Source: Bacteroidota bacterium (GTDB lineage Bacteria; Bacteroidota; Ignavibacteria; SZUA-365). Taken from it: 57,793 nucleotides of DNA. Below are positions 45,414 through 53,777 of the stretch, piece after piece (within the stretch, counting starts at the first letter, position 1; every line of letters begins with the position of its first letter). Where the stretch lies: NCBI GenBank assembly GCA_023432805.1, contig JAEYUG010000041.1:1-57793 (forward strand). Reading direction: 5' to 3'. The translations under genes and the position numbers were made by a program. A model generated the notes under the pieces. It was not told the DNA's origin, did not search any database, and saw only the letters and a list, made by a program, of their open reading frames with translations.

Positions 45414-46838
45414 ATGGATACTCTCCTCTCTGATCTCACGCAGACCGCCCCGATCGGCGGTGCATTCCTTCTCAGTCTCATTCTCATCATGATGAGTGCC
45501 TTGAAGAAGGAATCCGCAGCACTCGTCCACATTTCTTCTCTCATCGGTGTGGTCGCGCTGGCCGGTCTCGCGATCTGGACCTTCCCGATGAAGGGAGCAG
45601 CATTCGGTGGTACAGTGATGACAGGGGGATTCGCGAGCCTGTTCATTCTGATCTTCCTGCTGTCGGCGTTCCTGACGCTGTTCATGATGCGTGATTATGC
45701 GGTCAAGATCGGGGCGGACCATGGTGAACTCTATATCCTCATCGTTCTCGCAACCACGGGGATGATGACGTTTGCGTCGGGACTCGACCTCATCGTCACA
45801 TTCATCGGTCTCGAGCTGATGTCGGTCTGCCTGTACGTGCTTGCGGGATTCACCCGCAAGTCCATGCGCTCGAACGAAGCGGCAGTGAAGTACTTCCTGC
45901 TCGGTGCATTTTCCACCGGGTTCTTCCTGTATGGCATCGCGCTCATTTATGGTGCAACCGGAACCACGAACATCATGATCGTGGCACGGAACCTCCCCGC
46001 ATATTCCAGTTCTCTTCTCTTCACCGCCGGAATTGGATTGCTGCTTGTGGGACTCGCATTCAAGGTAGGGTCGGTGCCGTTCCACATGTGGATCCCCGAT
46101 GTGTACGAGGGCTCACCGACAATCGTGTCTGCCTTCATGTCCACTGGCGCCAAGGCCGCAGCCTTCGCCGTCCTGCTTCTCGTATTCACGGCGACATTCG
46201 CGTTTGATCACGCCGCCGTGAATACGGTGTTCTCCATACTTGCGGTTGCGTCAATGGTCATCGGTAACGTTGTCGCACTCTCACAGTCCTCGATCAAGCG
46301 CATGCTTGCCTACTCCAGCATCGCACATGCAGGATACATGCTCATCGGATTGACAGCCGGCTCTGACCTTGCCATCTCGGGCGTGATGTTCTATCTCGTC
46401 TCCTATACGCTCACAAACATGGGAGCATTCGGGATCGCGTCCATCATCGAGAACGAGAAGCAGGAGAACGGGACGCTCACCAGTTTCATCGCCCTCGGAA
46501 CGCGCGCCCCCTTTCTGGCGCTGCTGATGTCGATCTTCATGTTCTCGCTCGTCGGCATCCCTCCGCTTTCGGGATTCTTCGGCAAATACTACATCTTCCT
46601 TGCCGCCATTCAGCGGGGATACACCTGGCTCACAATCGTTGGCGTGATCACCAGCATGATCTCGATCTATTTCTATCTGCGCGTCGTTGTCATGATGTAT
46701 TTCAAGACGACGGATGCTGCAGTGGAAGTCAGGGTTGCCGGTACAAGCGCCATCCCACTGGTGCTGGCCGCAGCAGGAGTTCTCGTGATCGGTATCCTGC
46801 CGCGTCTTGTGCTCGACTGGATGGTCACGCTGTTCTAA
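45414..46838 (+). CDS. nuoN: NADH-quinone oxidoreductase subunit N
   Basis: The 474-residue proton-pumping subunit carries GLELMSVCLYVLAGF (Glu), FKVGSVPFHMWIPDVYEG (Lys), MSTGAKAAAFAVLLL and AYSSIAHAGYMLIGLTAG, then SLVGIPPLSGFFGKYYIF. It is complete. It follows the antiporter-like gene by 21 bases and precedes nnr by 25 bases, suggesting one long transcript. Confidence 0.96.
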   Translation: MDTLLSDLTQTAPIGGAFLLSLILIMMSALKKESAALVHISSLIGVVALAGLAIWTFPMKGAAFGGTVMTGGFASLFILIFLLSAFLTLFMMRDYAVKIGADHGELYILIVLATTGMMTFASGLDLIVTFIGLELMSVCLYVLAGFTRKSMRSNEAAVKYFLLGAFSTGFFLYGIALIYGATGTTNIMIVARNLPAYSSSLLFTAGIGLLLVGLAFKVGSVPFHMWIPDVYEGSPTIVSAFMSTGAKAAAFAVLLLVFTATFAFDHAAVNTVFSILAVASMVIGNVVALSQSSIKRMLAYSSIAHAGYMLIGLTAGSDLAISGVMFYLVSYTLTNMGAFGIASIIENEKQENGTLTSFIALGTRAPFLALLMSIFMFSLVGIPPLSGFFGKYYIFLAAIQRGYTWLTIVGVITSMISIYFYLRVVVMMYFKTTDAAVEVRVAGTSAIPLVLAAAGVLVIGILPRLVLDWMVTLF

Positions 46839-46863
46839 GTGTTTTCCTTTTCAAGGACTCCCC

Positions 46864-48441
46864 ATGATCCCGGTATTTACTGCCGCTGAAATGCGGCGCT
46901 GTGATGCTGTGGCAATCGAGCAGTTTGGAGTACCGGGCATCGTTCTTATGGAGAACGCTGCGCATGGTGCCCTGCAGGTGATCGAACGCATGTTCGAACC
47001 TCTCTCGAGGTCTACAGCCATCGTGCTCTGCGGAAAGGGAAACAATGGTGGAGATGGATTCGCGATCGCACGTCATCTGGTCAATCGTGGCGTCGCAGTG
47101 CATGTCATGAATATCGGTCCGGATGAAGCGTCCCGTGGTGATGCCGCGACGAATCTCACCATCCTGCGCATCATGGAAGCCTCGATGCCCTCCCTGCGCG
47201 TGACCTTGCTCAGCGATGTTCGAGAACTGCGCGATGAATTGCTGCATGGTTGCACCTTTGTCGTTGATGCTCTGCTCGGTACGGGACTTTCATCGGAGGT
47301 TTCCGATGAGATTGTCGACATCGTAGATATTCTCGCACATTCCTCCGTCCCCATCATCTCCATCGACATCCCCACAGGCATCGATTCCGACAATGGAGCG
47401 ATCCTCGGATCGGCCATGCGCGCGGCTGCCACAGTGACGATGGCAGGCCTCAAACGCGGACTGCTTTTCGGTCGCGGAAAGGAGTATGCCGGGGAGGTGA
47501 CCGTTGTGGATATCGGTTCGCCGTCGGTCGTGCTGCATGGCGAAGCGACATCCACATGGCGTCTGGAACGAAGCGATATCATTGCCCGCCTACCTCATCG
47601 TGGCTTCGACGTGCACAAATACCAGCTTGGGAAAGTGTTCGTACTCGCAGGAAGCATCGGTCTCTCTGGTGCTGCGGCGATGTCGTCGATGGCTGCGCTG
47701 CGCACCGGTGCAGGCATCGTCAAACTCGGCGTTCCCGCATCACTCAATGCGATCATGGAGGTGAAGCTTACCGAGATCATGACCATCCCGTACCGCGATA
47801 CATCCGAGGGCAGCCTCGGCATGCAGGATCTTGAGGGAATGCTCGACATGATCGAATCGTCGACAGTGTCGGTGATCGGCCCTGGTATCTCACGTCAGTA
47901 CGAGACCCAGAACCTCGTGCGGAAGCTGGTCGCACGCGCATCCAGACCACTGGTCGTCGATGCGGACGCACTCTTTGCACTGGCAGGACATCTCGACATT
48001 CTACTCGGCATCGACAATGAGATCGTGCTCACACCGCATACCGGAGAGTTCTCGCGCATGATCGACCAGTCCATCGCCGACATCGAGGCAAAACGCATCG
48101 ATCTTGCGAGAACCTTCGCTACGGAATTCGCCGTCACGCTTGTGCTCAAGGGTGCGCCGACGATCATCGCGACGAAGGACGGTCACGTCTATATCAATGC
48201 AACCGGAAATCCGGGAATGGCGACCGCTGGATCGGGGGATGTCCTGACAGGTGTGATCGCCGGACTGATCGCGCAGGGCGCGTCACCGGAAGATGCCGCA
48301 CTGTGCGGAGTGTACCTCCACGGCATGGCTGGTGACCGCGCACGCGAACAGGTCGGAGAGTACGGCTTGATTGCAACGGATATGTTGACTGCAGTCGCAG
48401 AAACGATTCATGATCTGGGTGAAGTACACGCTGTCGCATGA
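46864..48441 (+). CDS. nnr: Bifunctional NAD(P)HX epimerase/dehydratase
   Basis: The 525-residue protein repairs hydrated NAD(P)H. The N-terminal YjeF_N domain (about 1-215; VLMENAAHGALQV, CGKGNNGGDGFAIARHL) epimerises NAD(P)HX. The C-terminal ribokinase-like domain (about 235-520; VFVLAGSIGLSGAAAMSS, GKDGH region, NATGNPGMATAGSGDVLTGV near 443-462) dehydrates it with ATP or ADP. AAGGA is 6 bases before the ATG at 46864. The location after nuoN links NADH repair with NADH oxidation. The stop overlaps the next gene by 4 bases. Confidence 0.94.
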   Translation: MIPVFTAAEMRRCDAVAIEQFGVPGIVLMENAAHGALQVIERMFEPLSRSTAIVLCGKGNNGGDGFAIARHLVNRGVAVHVMNIGPDEASRGDAATNLTILRIMEASMPSLRVTLLSDVRELRDELLHGCTFVVDALLGTGLSSEVSDEIVDIVDILAHSSVPIISIDIPTGIDSDNGAILGSAMRAAATVTMAGLKRGLLFGRGKEYAGEVTVVDIGSPSVVLHGEATSTWRLERSDIIARLPHRGFDVHKYQLGKVFVLAGSIGLSGAAAMSSMAALRTGAGIVKLGVPASLNAIMEVKLTEIMTIPYRDTSEGSLGMQDLEGMLDMIESSTVSVIGPGISRQYETQNLVRKLVARASRPLVVDADALFALAGHLDILLGIDNEIVLTPHTGEFSRMIDQSIADIEAKRIDLARTFATEFAVTLVLKGAPTIIATKDGHVYINATGNPGMATAGSGDVLTGVIAGLIAQGASPEDAALCGVYLHGMAGDRAREQVGEYGLIATDMLTAVAETIHDLGEVHAVA

Positions 48442-48878
48442 CGATGTTCGCGCTCAGTGCCCCTGTTTCGCGTTACGCCGCCCTGGGATGGGCGGCGTTC
48501 ATCGTTCTGCTCCTCTCCCTTCCGGGAAACAGTGTTCCCCGCTTCTCCTTTCATCTCATCGGCATCCCCTCCGATGCGATCGTGCATGCAGTCCTGTTCT
48601 GCATTCAGGCGTTGCTGCTCGGCCGCGCCTTCGCATCAGGAGGCCTTCCTGCTCCCTTCACCCCGGTGAGCAGATTCAGCGCAATGATGCTCGCATCATG
48701 TACGAGCATCATGTACGGTGCCGTGACCGAGCTCTGGCAACACGTCATCCCCGGGAGAAGCGGGGACGTGATGGATCTCGTGGCGGATGCAGCAGGGGCC
48801 GGACTCGCCTTCCTTCTCATGATCGCGATGAACCGGCGCGAACGGCATCCTGACAGATCCGTTTCCTCCTATCCGTGA
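48438..48878 (+). CDS. VanZ-like membrane protein
   Basis: The 146-residue protein has four predicted membrane helices and resembles the VanZ-like family: LSLPGNSVPRFSF, IPSDAIVHAVLFCIQALLLG and TELWQHVIPGRSGDVMDLVADAAGAG. VanZ confers low-level teicoplanin resistance in one enterococcal operon, but most family members have no known role. The ATG overlaps the nnr stop (ATGA); ATG 48444 is an alternative. The 3' end overlaps the convergent ychF gene by 10 bases. Confidence 0.8.
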   Translation: MTMFALSAPVSRYAALGWAAFIVLLLSLPGNSVPRFSFHLIGIPSDAIVHAVLFCIQALLLGRAFASGGLPAPFTPVSRFSAMMLASCTSIMYGAVTELWQHVIPGRSGDVMDLVADAAGAGLAFLLMIAMNRRERHPDRSVSSYP

Positions 48879-49951
48879 CGGATGGTGAGGATGTCGCCAT
48901 CTTCGACGAGATACTCCTTCCCTTCCAGTCGCCAGGCGCCCTTTTCCTTGCATGCCGCCATCGAACCGTGCGTAATGAAGTCGACGTAATGCACGACTTC
49001 CGCACGGATGAAGCGGTTCATCAGATCGGTGTGGATTGCGCCCGCTGCTTCCTGCGCATTCTCTCCTCGACGAATCGTCCATGCCCGACATTCATCCTCG
49101 CCTGCTGTGAGGAATGAAATCAGTCCCAGCATGCGGTATGCGGCCCCGATGATGCGCACGAGCGCGGACTCGGTCAACCCGTAATCCTGCATGAACGACT
49201 GGGCATCCTCATCGGAGAGCTGTGCGAGTTCCATCTCCACCTTGCCGCTGAAGGCGTCGACGGCGATGCCCGTCGCGCGGAATGTATCCTGCAACGATGC
49301 AACGAGGGCATCCTTCTCCGCGATGCGATCTTCACCAAGATTCAGCACGGCAAGCAGCGGTTTCTCCGACAGAAACTGATACCCACGAATCGCACGGCGC
49401 TCTGCCGGCAGCAGGTCGAGTGTGCGGAGCGGTTGTTCTCTCTCAAGCGCCTCCATGCATTTTTCGAGCACGACGAGTTCTTGCTTGAGCTTGTCGTCAT
49501 TGATCTTCTGCACCTGCATGCGGAGCTTTCCGATGCGCGTCTCGATCATCGCCATGTCGCTGAGCACAAATTCGGACTCGAGGATCCGGATATCACGTTC
49601 CATGTCGATGCCGCCCTCGGGATGCGGATACATCGGATCGTCGAAGCAGCGGACGACATGAATCAACGCATCGTTCGTCTTCACATTGCCGAGAAAGGCG
49701 TTGGTGAACTGCGTGGAGTTTCGATCGCCCTTCTTCAGGCCAACAACATCGACGAATTCAATGGATGTATAGACGGTTTTCTTCGGGGTGAAGTAGGTGG
49801 CCAGCACATCGACGCGTTCGTCGGGTACCTTCACCATCGCAATGTTAGTCTGCTGACGATGCGCAGCCGCATCATCGAGATGGGTGCGCGTCATGGTTTG
49901 AAACAGCGTGGACTTGCCGCTGAACGGAAGTCCGACGATACCGATTTGCAT
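48869..49951 (-). CDS. ychF: YchF/OLA1-type ATPase
   Basis: The 360-residue cytosolic P-loop NTPase belongs to the Obg-related YchF family, which prefers ATP. Motifs are the P-loop GLPFSGKST (residues 7-15), FVDVVGLKKGDRNSTQFTNAF (G3 region and switch), the modified G4 segment VLNLGED and a C-terminal TGS domain (TAGEDECRAWTIRRGENAQ, HYVDFITHGS, EYLVEDGDILTIRHG). YchF binds ribosomes and affects stress responses and translation. The length is normal. Its 3' end overlaps the VanZ gene on the other strand by 10 bases. Upstream is the citrate synthase gene on the same strand, separated by a terminator, so ychF probably has its own promoter within 49952-50073. Confidence 0.95.
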   Translation of the reverse strand: MQIGIVGLPFSGKSTLFQTMTRTHLDDAAAHRQQTNIAMVKVPDERVDVLATYFTPKKTVYTSIEFVDVVGLKKGDRNSTQFTNAFLGNVKTNDALIHVVRCFDDPMYPHPEGGIDMERDIRILESEFVLSDMAMIETRIGKLRMQVQKINDDKLKQELVVLEKCMEALEREQPLRTLDLLPAERRAIRGYQFLSEKPLLAVLNLGEDRIAEKDALVASLQDTFRATGIAVDAFSGKVEMELAQLSDEDAQSFMQDYGLTESALVRIIGAAYRMLGLISFLTAGEDECRAWTIRRGENAQEAAGAIHTDLMNRFIRAEVVHYVDFITHGSMAACKEKGAWRLEGKEYLVEDGDILTIRHG

Positions 49952-50073
49952 GGGAAATACCTGAGTGAATGGCTGGAGTCTGAGAGCTGACGCCCGGTGT
50001 CATCGCAGACGCACTGCGGAAGCTTCCGGAGCAATCAAAAATCTACGACGAGTTCATGAGGAATGAAAATGCG

Positions 50074-50104
50074 ACGACGCGCCCCGGGAACCGGGACGCG
50101 TCGT
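50074..50104 (-). terminator. Terminator hairpin of the citrate synthase gene
   Basis: ACGACGCG (50074-50081) pairs with CGCGTCGT (50097-50104) and CCCGG with CCGGG around a GAA loop, with one internal C/A mismatch. It lies 38 bases past the stop codon of the minus-strand gene and is followed there by CGCATTTTC. The short T run makes an intrinsic terminator likely. The remainder of 49952-50141 holds no clear gene. Confidence 0.75.
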
Positions 50105-50141
50105 GCAGTTGTATTGCGCTGTTGTTCGAACAGGACGCAGC

Positions 50142-51419
50142 TTACTTGGCGGCCTGTGCCTTCAGCCACGAAGTCGTTACGGACTTGGGACGCGTGATCG
50201 GCAGACCCATTGCGCGAGCCACGACGGACTGCGATGCAATGCCGAGTGCGCGACTGACGCTGAACAGCACGGTGTAGTAGTCGAATTCCTTCAGCCCATA
50301 GTGGTAGAGCAACGCACCCGAGCCGGCGTCGACGTTCGGCCAGGGATCTTTGATCTTCTGCACCTGGCGCAGCACGTTTGGCACGACGTCAAAGACATTC
50401 GAGACAATCTGGAAGACCGGATCGGCCGCGCAGTATTGCTTGCCAAATGCAAGGAATGCATCGAACCTGGGATCTGTGATGCGAAGCACAGCGTGACCGT
50501 ACCCGGGAACGACCTTACCGGATTCGAGTGTGTCCCATGCAAACTTCTCCAGCTGCTCATTGGTCGGGACGCCGCCGAACAGCTCATGCGTCTCGAGCAC
50601 CCACTTGAGGCATTCCTGGTTGGCAAGACCGTGGAGCGGTCCTGCAAGTCCATTCAATCCAGCGGACAGCGAGTAGTAGAGATCGGAAAGCGCAGAGTTG
50701 ACCGTCGCTGCCGAAAAGGCACTGACATTGCCGCCTTCATGATCACTGTGCAGAACCAGATACAGCCGCATCAGCTTTGTGAATTCGCCGTCGGGATCGC
50801 CGAGTCCGAGCATGCGAACGTAATCCTGCGACCAGTCGCAAGTGGGATCGGAGGGAATCCGATCTCCATATCCGAAACGCTTCCGATAGATGCCCGCGGC
50901 AATCGTCGGAAGTTTCGCGACAATGGAGAGTGCGTCCTCGAGCGTCGCATCCCAATACTCATCCTTCTTCATGCCTTCATTGTACCGGCGGGCAAACACG
51001 CTCTCGCGCTGCATGATGAGGACTGCGGTGTTGAACATCGCCATCGGATGCGAATCGGCCGGCATGGCATCGAGCACCGACCACACGTAGTCGGGAACGG
51101 CTGCGCGATCGTGGAGGATCTGCTGAAGCTCGGCAAGCTCGGCTGCCGTGGGGAGGTCACCGCTGAGCAGCAGGAAGAAGATCTCCTCCGGCAGCTTTTC
51201 GGTCAGTTCCTTCAATTCGATGCCACGAATGATCAAACCCTTGTCAGGGGGCACTTCCGACGTATCACACACGAGACCCTTGACGCCGCGCATGCCACCA
51301 TAAACCTGGCCGATGTTCACATCGGAGACGACCTTGTCTCCATGTTCTTTGATGAGTGTGCGGATCTCGTCCCGCAGCGGAGCGTAGACGCTCGCGAGCT
51401 TGTCCTTGAGTAATGACAT
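50142..51419 (-). CDS. gltA: Citrate synthase, mitochondrial-like type
   Basis: The 425-residue enzyme condenses acetyl-CoA with oxaloacetate. Catalytic segments are LVLHSDHEGGNVSAF (His), GLNGLAGPLHGLANQECLKW (His) and VVPGYGHAVLRITDPRFDAF (His/Asp). These segments and the N-terminal QVYGGMRGVKGLVCDTS, RGIELKELTEKLPEEIFFLL closely resemble the eukaryotic mitochondrial enzyme rather than E. coli GltA, a group also found in some bacteria. ATG 51419 is selected (AAGG 8 bases upstream; the core starts directly after); the open frame upstream to 51497 is untranslated leader. A candidate promoter lies at 51485-51516 and the gene ends at a terminator, so it stands alone. Confidence 0.94.
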   Translation of the reverse strand: MSLLKDKLASVYAPLRDEIRTLIKEHGDKVVSDVNIGQVYGGMRGVKGLVCDTSEVPPDKGLIIRGIELKELTEKLPEEIFFLLLSGDLPTAAELAELQQILHDRAAVPDYVWSVLDAMPADSHPMAMFNTAVLIMQRESVFARRYNEGMKKDEYWDATLEDALSIVAKLPTIAAGIYRKRFGYGDRIPSDPTCDWSQDYVRMLGLGDPDGEFTKLMRLYLVLHSDHEGGNVSAFSAATVNSALSDLYYSLSAGLNGLAGPLHGLANQECLKWVLETHELFGGVPTNEQLEKFAWDTLESGKVVPGYGHAVLRITDPRFDAFLAFGKQYCAADPVFQIVSNVFDVVPNVLRQVQKIKDPWPNVDAGSGALLYHYGLKEFDYYTVLFSVSRALGIASQSVVARAMGLPITRPKSVTTSWLKAQAAK

Positions 51420-51754
51420 AGGTTCAACCTTCTGAAAGGGTGAAAGATGGAGGGAGGATGTAGGGGATATATCAGGACAACGGAGCAAGGTACGCATGGA
51501 GGAACCACAAAATCAATCTCCCTTGTCTTAATATCCGGCATATCGCAAATGGTGGAGGAGGACATCCGATATCTCCTGAAGCATGTGCAGGCAATCACGC
51601 CGCCGTAATCACGCCGCCGGCCGTGCGGCACAGGCGTGCGGATATGAAAGCTCGGAAACGTTGGCTATATTTCACCGGTATACACACGGCTGTGAGGGCC
51701 GATCGATCACGCGGGCGCTCATCGGAGTTTCGCCCATATCCCCTTGGCATGCAT
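51420..51754. other. Intergenic region between divergent gltA and the repair operon
   Basis: About 335 bases hold the gltA promoter candidate (51485-51516), a 13-base direct repeat AATCACGCCGCCG (51593-51605 and 51607-51619), and a TATATTTC element (51666-51673) that could drive the mutT operon with a leader of about 78 bases, though no TTG lies 20 bases before it. No additional coding region is supported. Confidence 0.55.
51485..51516 (-). promoter_or_regulatory. Candidate promoter of citrate synthase
   Basis: On the minus strand TTG (51516-51514), 21 bases, TACCTTGC (51492-51485). The start point would be near 51481, giving a 62-base leader before the ATG. Confidence 0.45.
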
Positions 51755-52150
51755 ATGTACGGAGATGCGGAAGAACCTGTCCGAGTTGCGGCAGGCGTCC
51801 TGAAACACGACGGCCATATCCTGATCTGTCAGCGAGGTATCAACCGTCGCTATGGATTGAAATGGGAATTCCCCGGTGGCAAGACGTTTCCCGGTGAAAC
51901 CCTCGGAGAGTGCCTCGAACGGGAGATCTGGGAAGAGCTCGACATCGAACCGACCGAGTATCACGAGATCAAAACCCTCGAACACCAGTATACCGATGGG
52001 GGACATTTTCTCGTGACGTTTTTCCTCATTACCGCATATTCCGGTACCATCCGCAACAAGGTGTTTGAGAACGTCCGTTGGGTCGCCGGCGACGAGATCG
52101 CCACGATGGACCTGCTCGACGGTACGCGCCCCATTCTCCAGTTCTTGTGA
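51755..52150 (+). CDS. mutT: MutT-like Nudix hydrolase (8-oxo-dGTP diphosphatase)
   Basis: The 131-residue protein has a complete Nudix box: G42, E48, R56-E57, E60-E61 in GGKTFPGETLGECL followed by EREIWEELDI (the usual Gly before the last residue is Asp). The N-terminal VRVAAGVLKHDGHILICQRG and GLKWEFPGG fit MutT-type enzymes that destroy 8-oxo-dGTP. The frame extends upstream to 51623 but conserved sequence begins at residue 9 of this start; ATG 51749 is an alternative, and neither has a good ribosome-binding site. The TGA overlaps the GTG start of mutY, and mutY overlaps ogg, supporting a role in the 8-oxoguanine repair pathway. Confidence 0.85.
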   Translation: MYGDAEEPVRVAAGVLKHDGHILICQRGINRRYGLKWEFPGGKTFPGETLGECLEREIWEELDIEPTEYHEIKTLEHQYTDGGHFLVTFFLITAYSGTIRNKVFENVRWVAGDEIATMDLLDGTRPILQFL

Positions 52151-53112
52151 GCCACACCCCGCTCTCCCCTTCTTCACTCATTGCTCACGAACGCATCACC
52201 CGCATGCATCGCCACGTGCTGCGCTGGTACCGCATGCATGGGAGACACCTGCCCTGGCGTGACAACAACAACGCGTATCACGTTCTCGTCAGTGAATTCA
52301 TGCTGCAGCAGACACAGGTCTCGCGTGTGATCGACGCCTTCCATGCTTGGTGCACACGATTCCCCGCTCCCGCGGATCTCGCCCGTGCATCACGACGCGA
52401 GGTGCTGCTGGCATGGCAGGGACTCGGATACAACCGCCGCGCGATGCACCTCCATGAAACGGCGAAACGTCTCGTCTCCCAGCACGACGGTCGCATTCCA
52501 TGTGAAATCGATGTCCTGCAGAGATTGCCCGGCATCGGTTCGTATACGGCCCGTGCAATTGCGTGTTTTGGATTGAGGATACGCACTGCCGTCGTCGATG
52601 TGAATGTGCAGCGCATCTTTGTGCGCATCCTTGGCATCGAGGGGAAGCCGTCTGCAGGGGAACTGCAGTCGATCGCTGATCACCTGCTTCCACCTCGCGC
52701 GTGGTACAATTGGAATCAGGCATTGATGGATCTCGGTGCACTGGTGTGCACAGCCGTTGCACCGCGTTGTGTATCATGCCCCGTCCGACACGAGTGTGCA
52801 ACCGCGGGAACACATGTACGGGGACGTTCCTCCGAAACAACAGCGGGAGTCGTGCGGGAACCCCCTCGACGGTATTTTCGTGGTCGCATCATCGAGCTGT
52901 TGCGCGGCGCGACAGGACATCAGTTGACACTGGCAACGATCGGACACTCAATGAAACCCGACTATTCGAAGGCGGATCAGCCGTGGCTGCTCGATATTGT
53001 TGCGTCATTGTGCAAGGATGGAATGATCACGCAACGCATCGTTCCACCGATTGCACAACGCAGGAGTCGGAACCATGATGAACCATGCATCGTGATCGAG
53101 TTGGCCGAATGA
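52147..53112 (+). CDS. mutY: A/G-specific adenine glycosylase
   Basis: The protein has 321 residues. It removes adenine mispaired with 8-oxoguanine. The HhH-GPD domain is complete: SEFMLQQTQVSRV with catalytic Glu50, hairpin LPGIGSYTARAIACFG, and catalytic Asp151 in VVDVNVQRIF. The iron-sulfur cluster loop has C201, C208, C211 and C217 with normal spacing. The C-terminal about 100 residues (from RRYFRGRIIELLRGATG) do not look like the Nudix-like 8-oxoG-recognition domain of E. coli MutY and resemble a winged-helix instead. GTG 52147 overlaps the mutT stop (GTGA); ATG 52204 is an alternative that still retains the core. The stop overlaps ogg. Confidence 0.9.
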   Translation: MSHTPLSPSSLIAHERITRMHRHVLRWYRMHGRHLPWRDNNNAYHVLVSEFMLQQTQVSRVIDAFHAWCTRFPAPADLARASRREVLLAWQGLGYNRRAMHLHETAKRLVSQHDGRIPCEIDVLQRLPGIGSYTARAIACFGLRIRTAVVDVNVQRIFVRILGIEGKPSAGELQSIADHLLPPRAWYNWNQALMDLGALVCTAVAPRCVSCPVRHECATAGTHVRGRSSETTAGVVREPPRRYFRGRIIELLRGATGHQLTLATIGHSMKPDYSKADQPWLLDIVASLCKDGMITQRIVPPIAQRRSRNHDEPCIVIELAE

Positions 53113-53759
53113 ACGGGTCCGTCACATCTGAGGCCGATCTGCTGCGCTCGCAATTGCACGATGAATTTCAAAGACACCGACACGAAATATCCGCGCGTCT
53201 CGATGTGTTCCGCCATATCCCTCGGGATCGATATTTTTACGAACTCTGTTTTTGTCTGATGACACCGCAGTCTTCGGCAGCGCAATGCGATCGTGTCGCT
53301 CGAGAACTGGAACGTCTCGGATTTCGCGACGATCCGTTCGATCCGGCTCCACTCCTGCGCTCGTTCGAGGGCGGATACGTCCGTTTTCACAACACGAAGG
53401 CGCGTCGGCTGCTGCGTGCACGTGAGGACTTCCCGGCAATCGATGCGATGCTCGACGCAGACGCTTCCGATCGCGATGTGCGCAATGCACTTTCCGATCG
53501 CGTGCACGGACTCGGCATGAAGGAAGCCAGCCATTTCCTTCGGAACATTGGCCGGACGCATGTGACGATCATCGATCGACACATCCTCCGCAATCTTGTC
53601 AGACTCGGTGTCATCGACCATGCAGCGCATCCTGCTTCGAAAAGGCAGTATCTTGAAATCGAAGCATTGTTCGATGAAGTCGCACGCGACATGAACATCC
53701 CGGTCGATGCGTTCGACCTCCTTCTCTGGCGCCGGGAAACCGGCTTCATTCTCAGATAG
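53109..53759 (+). CDS. ogg: Ogg2-type 8-oxoguanine DNA glycosylase/AP lyase
   Basis: The 216-residue protein matches the archaeal-type N-glycosylase/DNA lyase family (Ogg2): YFYELCFCLMTPQSSAAQCD, YVRFHNTKARRLL, VHGLGMKEASHFLRNIG with catalytic Lys138, and THVTIIDRHILRNL with Asp156. The 18-residue Lys-Asp spacing equals that of characterised members. It excises 8-oxoguanine and nicks the strand, replacing MutM/Fpg in function. The ATG at 53109 overlaps the mutY TGA, so the two are translationally coupled. The gene is followed 18 bases later by an alcohol dehydrogenase. Confidence 0.9.
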   Translation: MNGSVTSEADLLRSQLHDEFQRHRHEISARLDVFRHIPRDRYFYELCFCLMTPQSSAAQCDRVARELERLGFRDDPFDPAPLLRSFEGGYVRFHNTKARRLLRAREDFPAIDAMLDADASDRDVRNALSDRVHGLGMKEASHFLRNIGRTHVTIIDRHILRNLVRLGVIDHAAHPASKRQYLEIEALFDEVARDMNIPVDAFDLLLWRRETGFILR

Positions 53760-53777
53760 CAACCTCAGGATTGACAC

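Noticed and set aside
50103..51413. 436-codon open frame on the plus strand
   Set aside because: Antisense of citrate synthase, with no recognisable motif.
51593..51619. 13-base direct repeat as iterons or an attachment site
   Set aside because: Only two copies one base apart, with no integrase or replication gene nearby.
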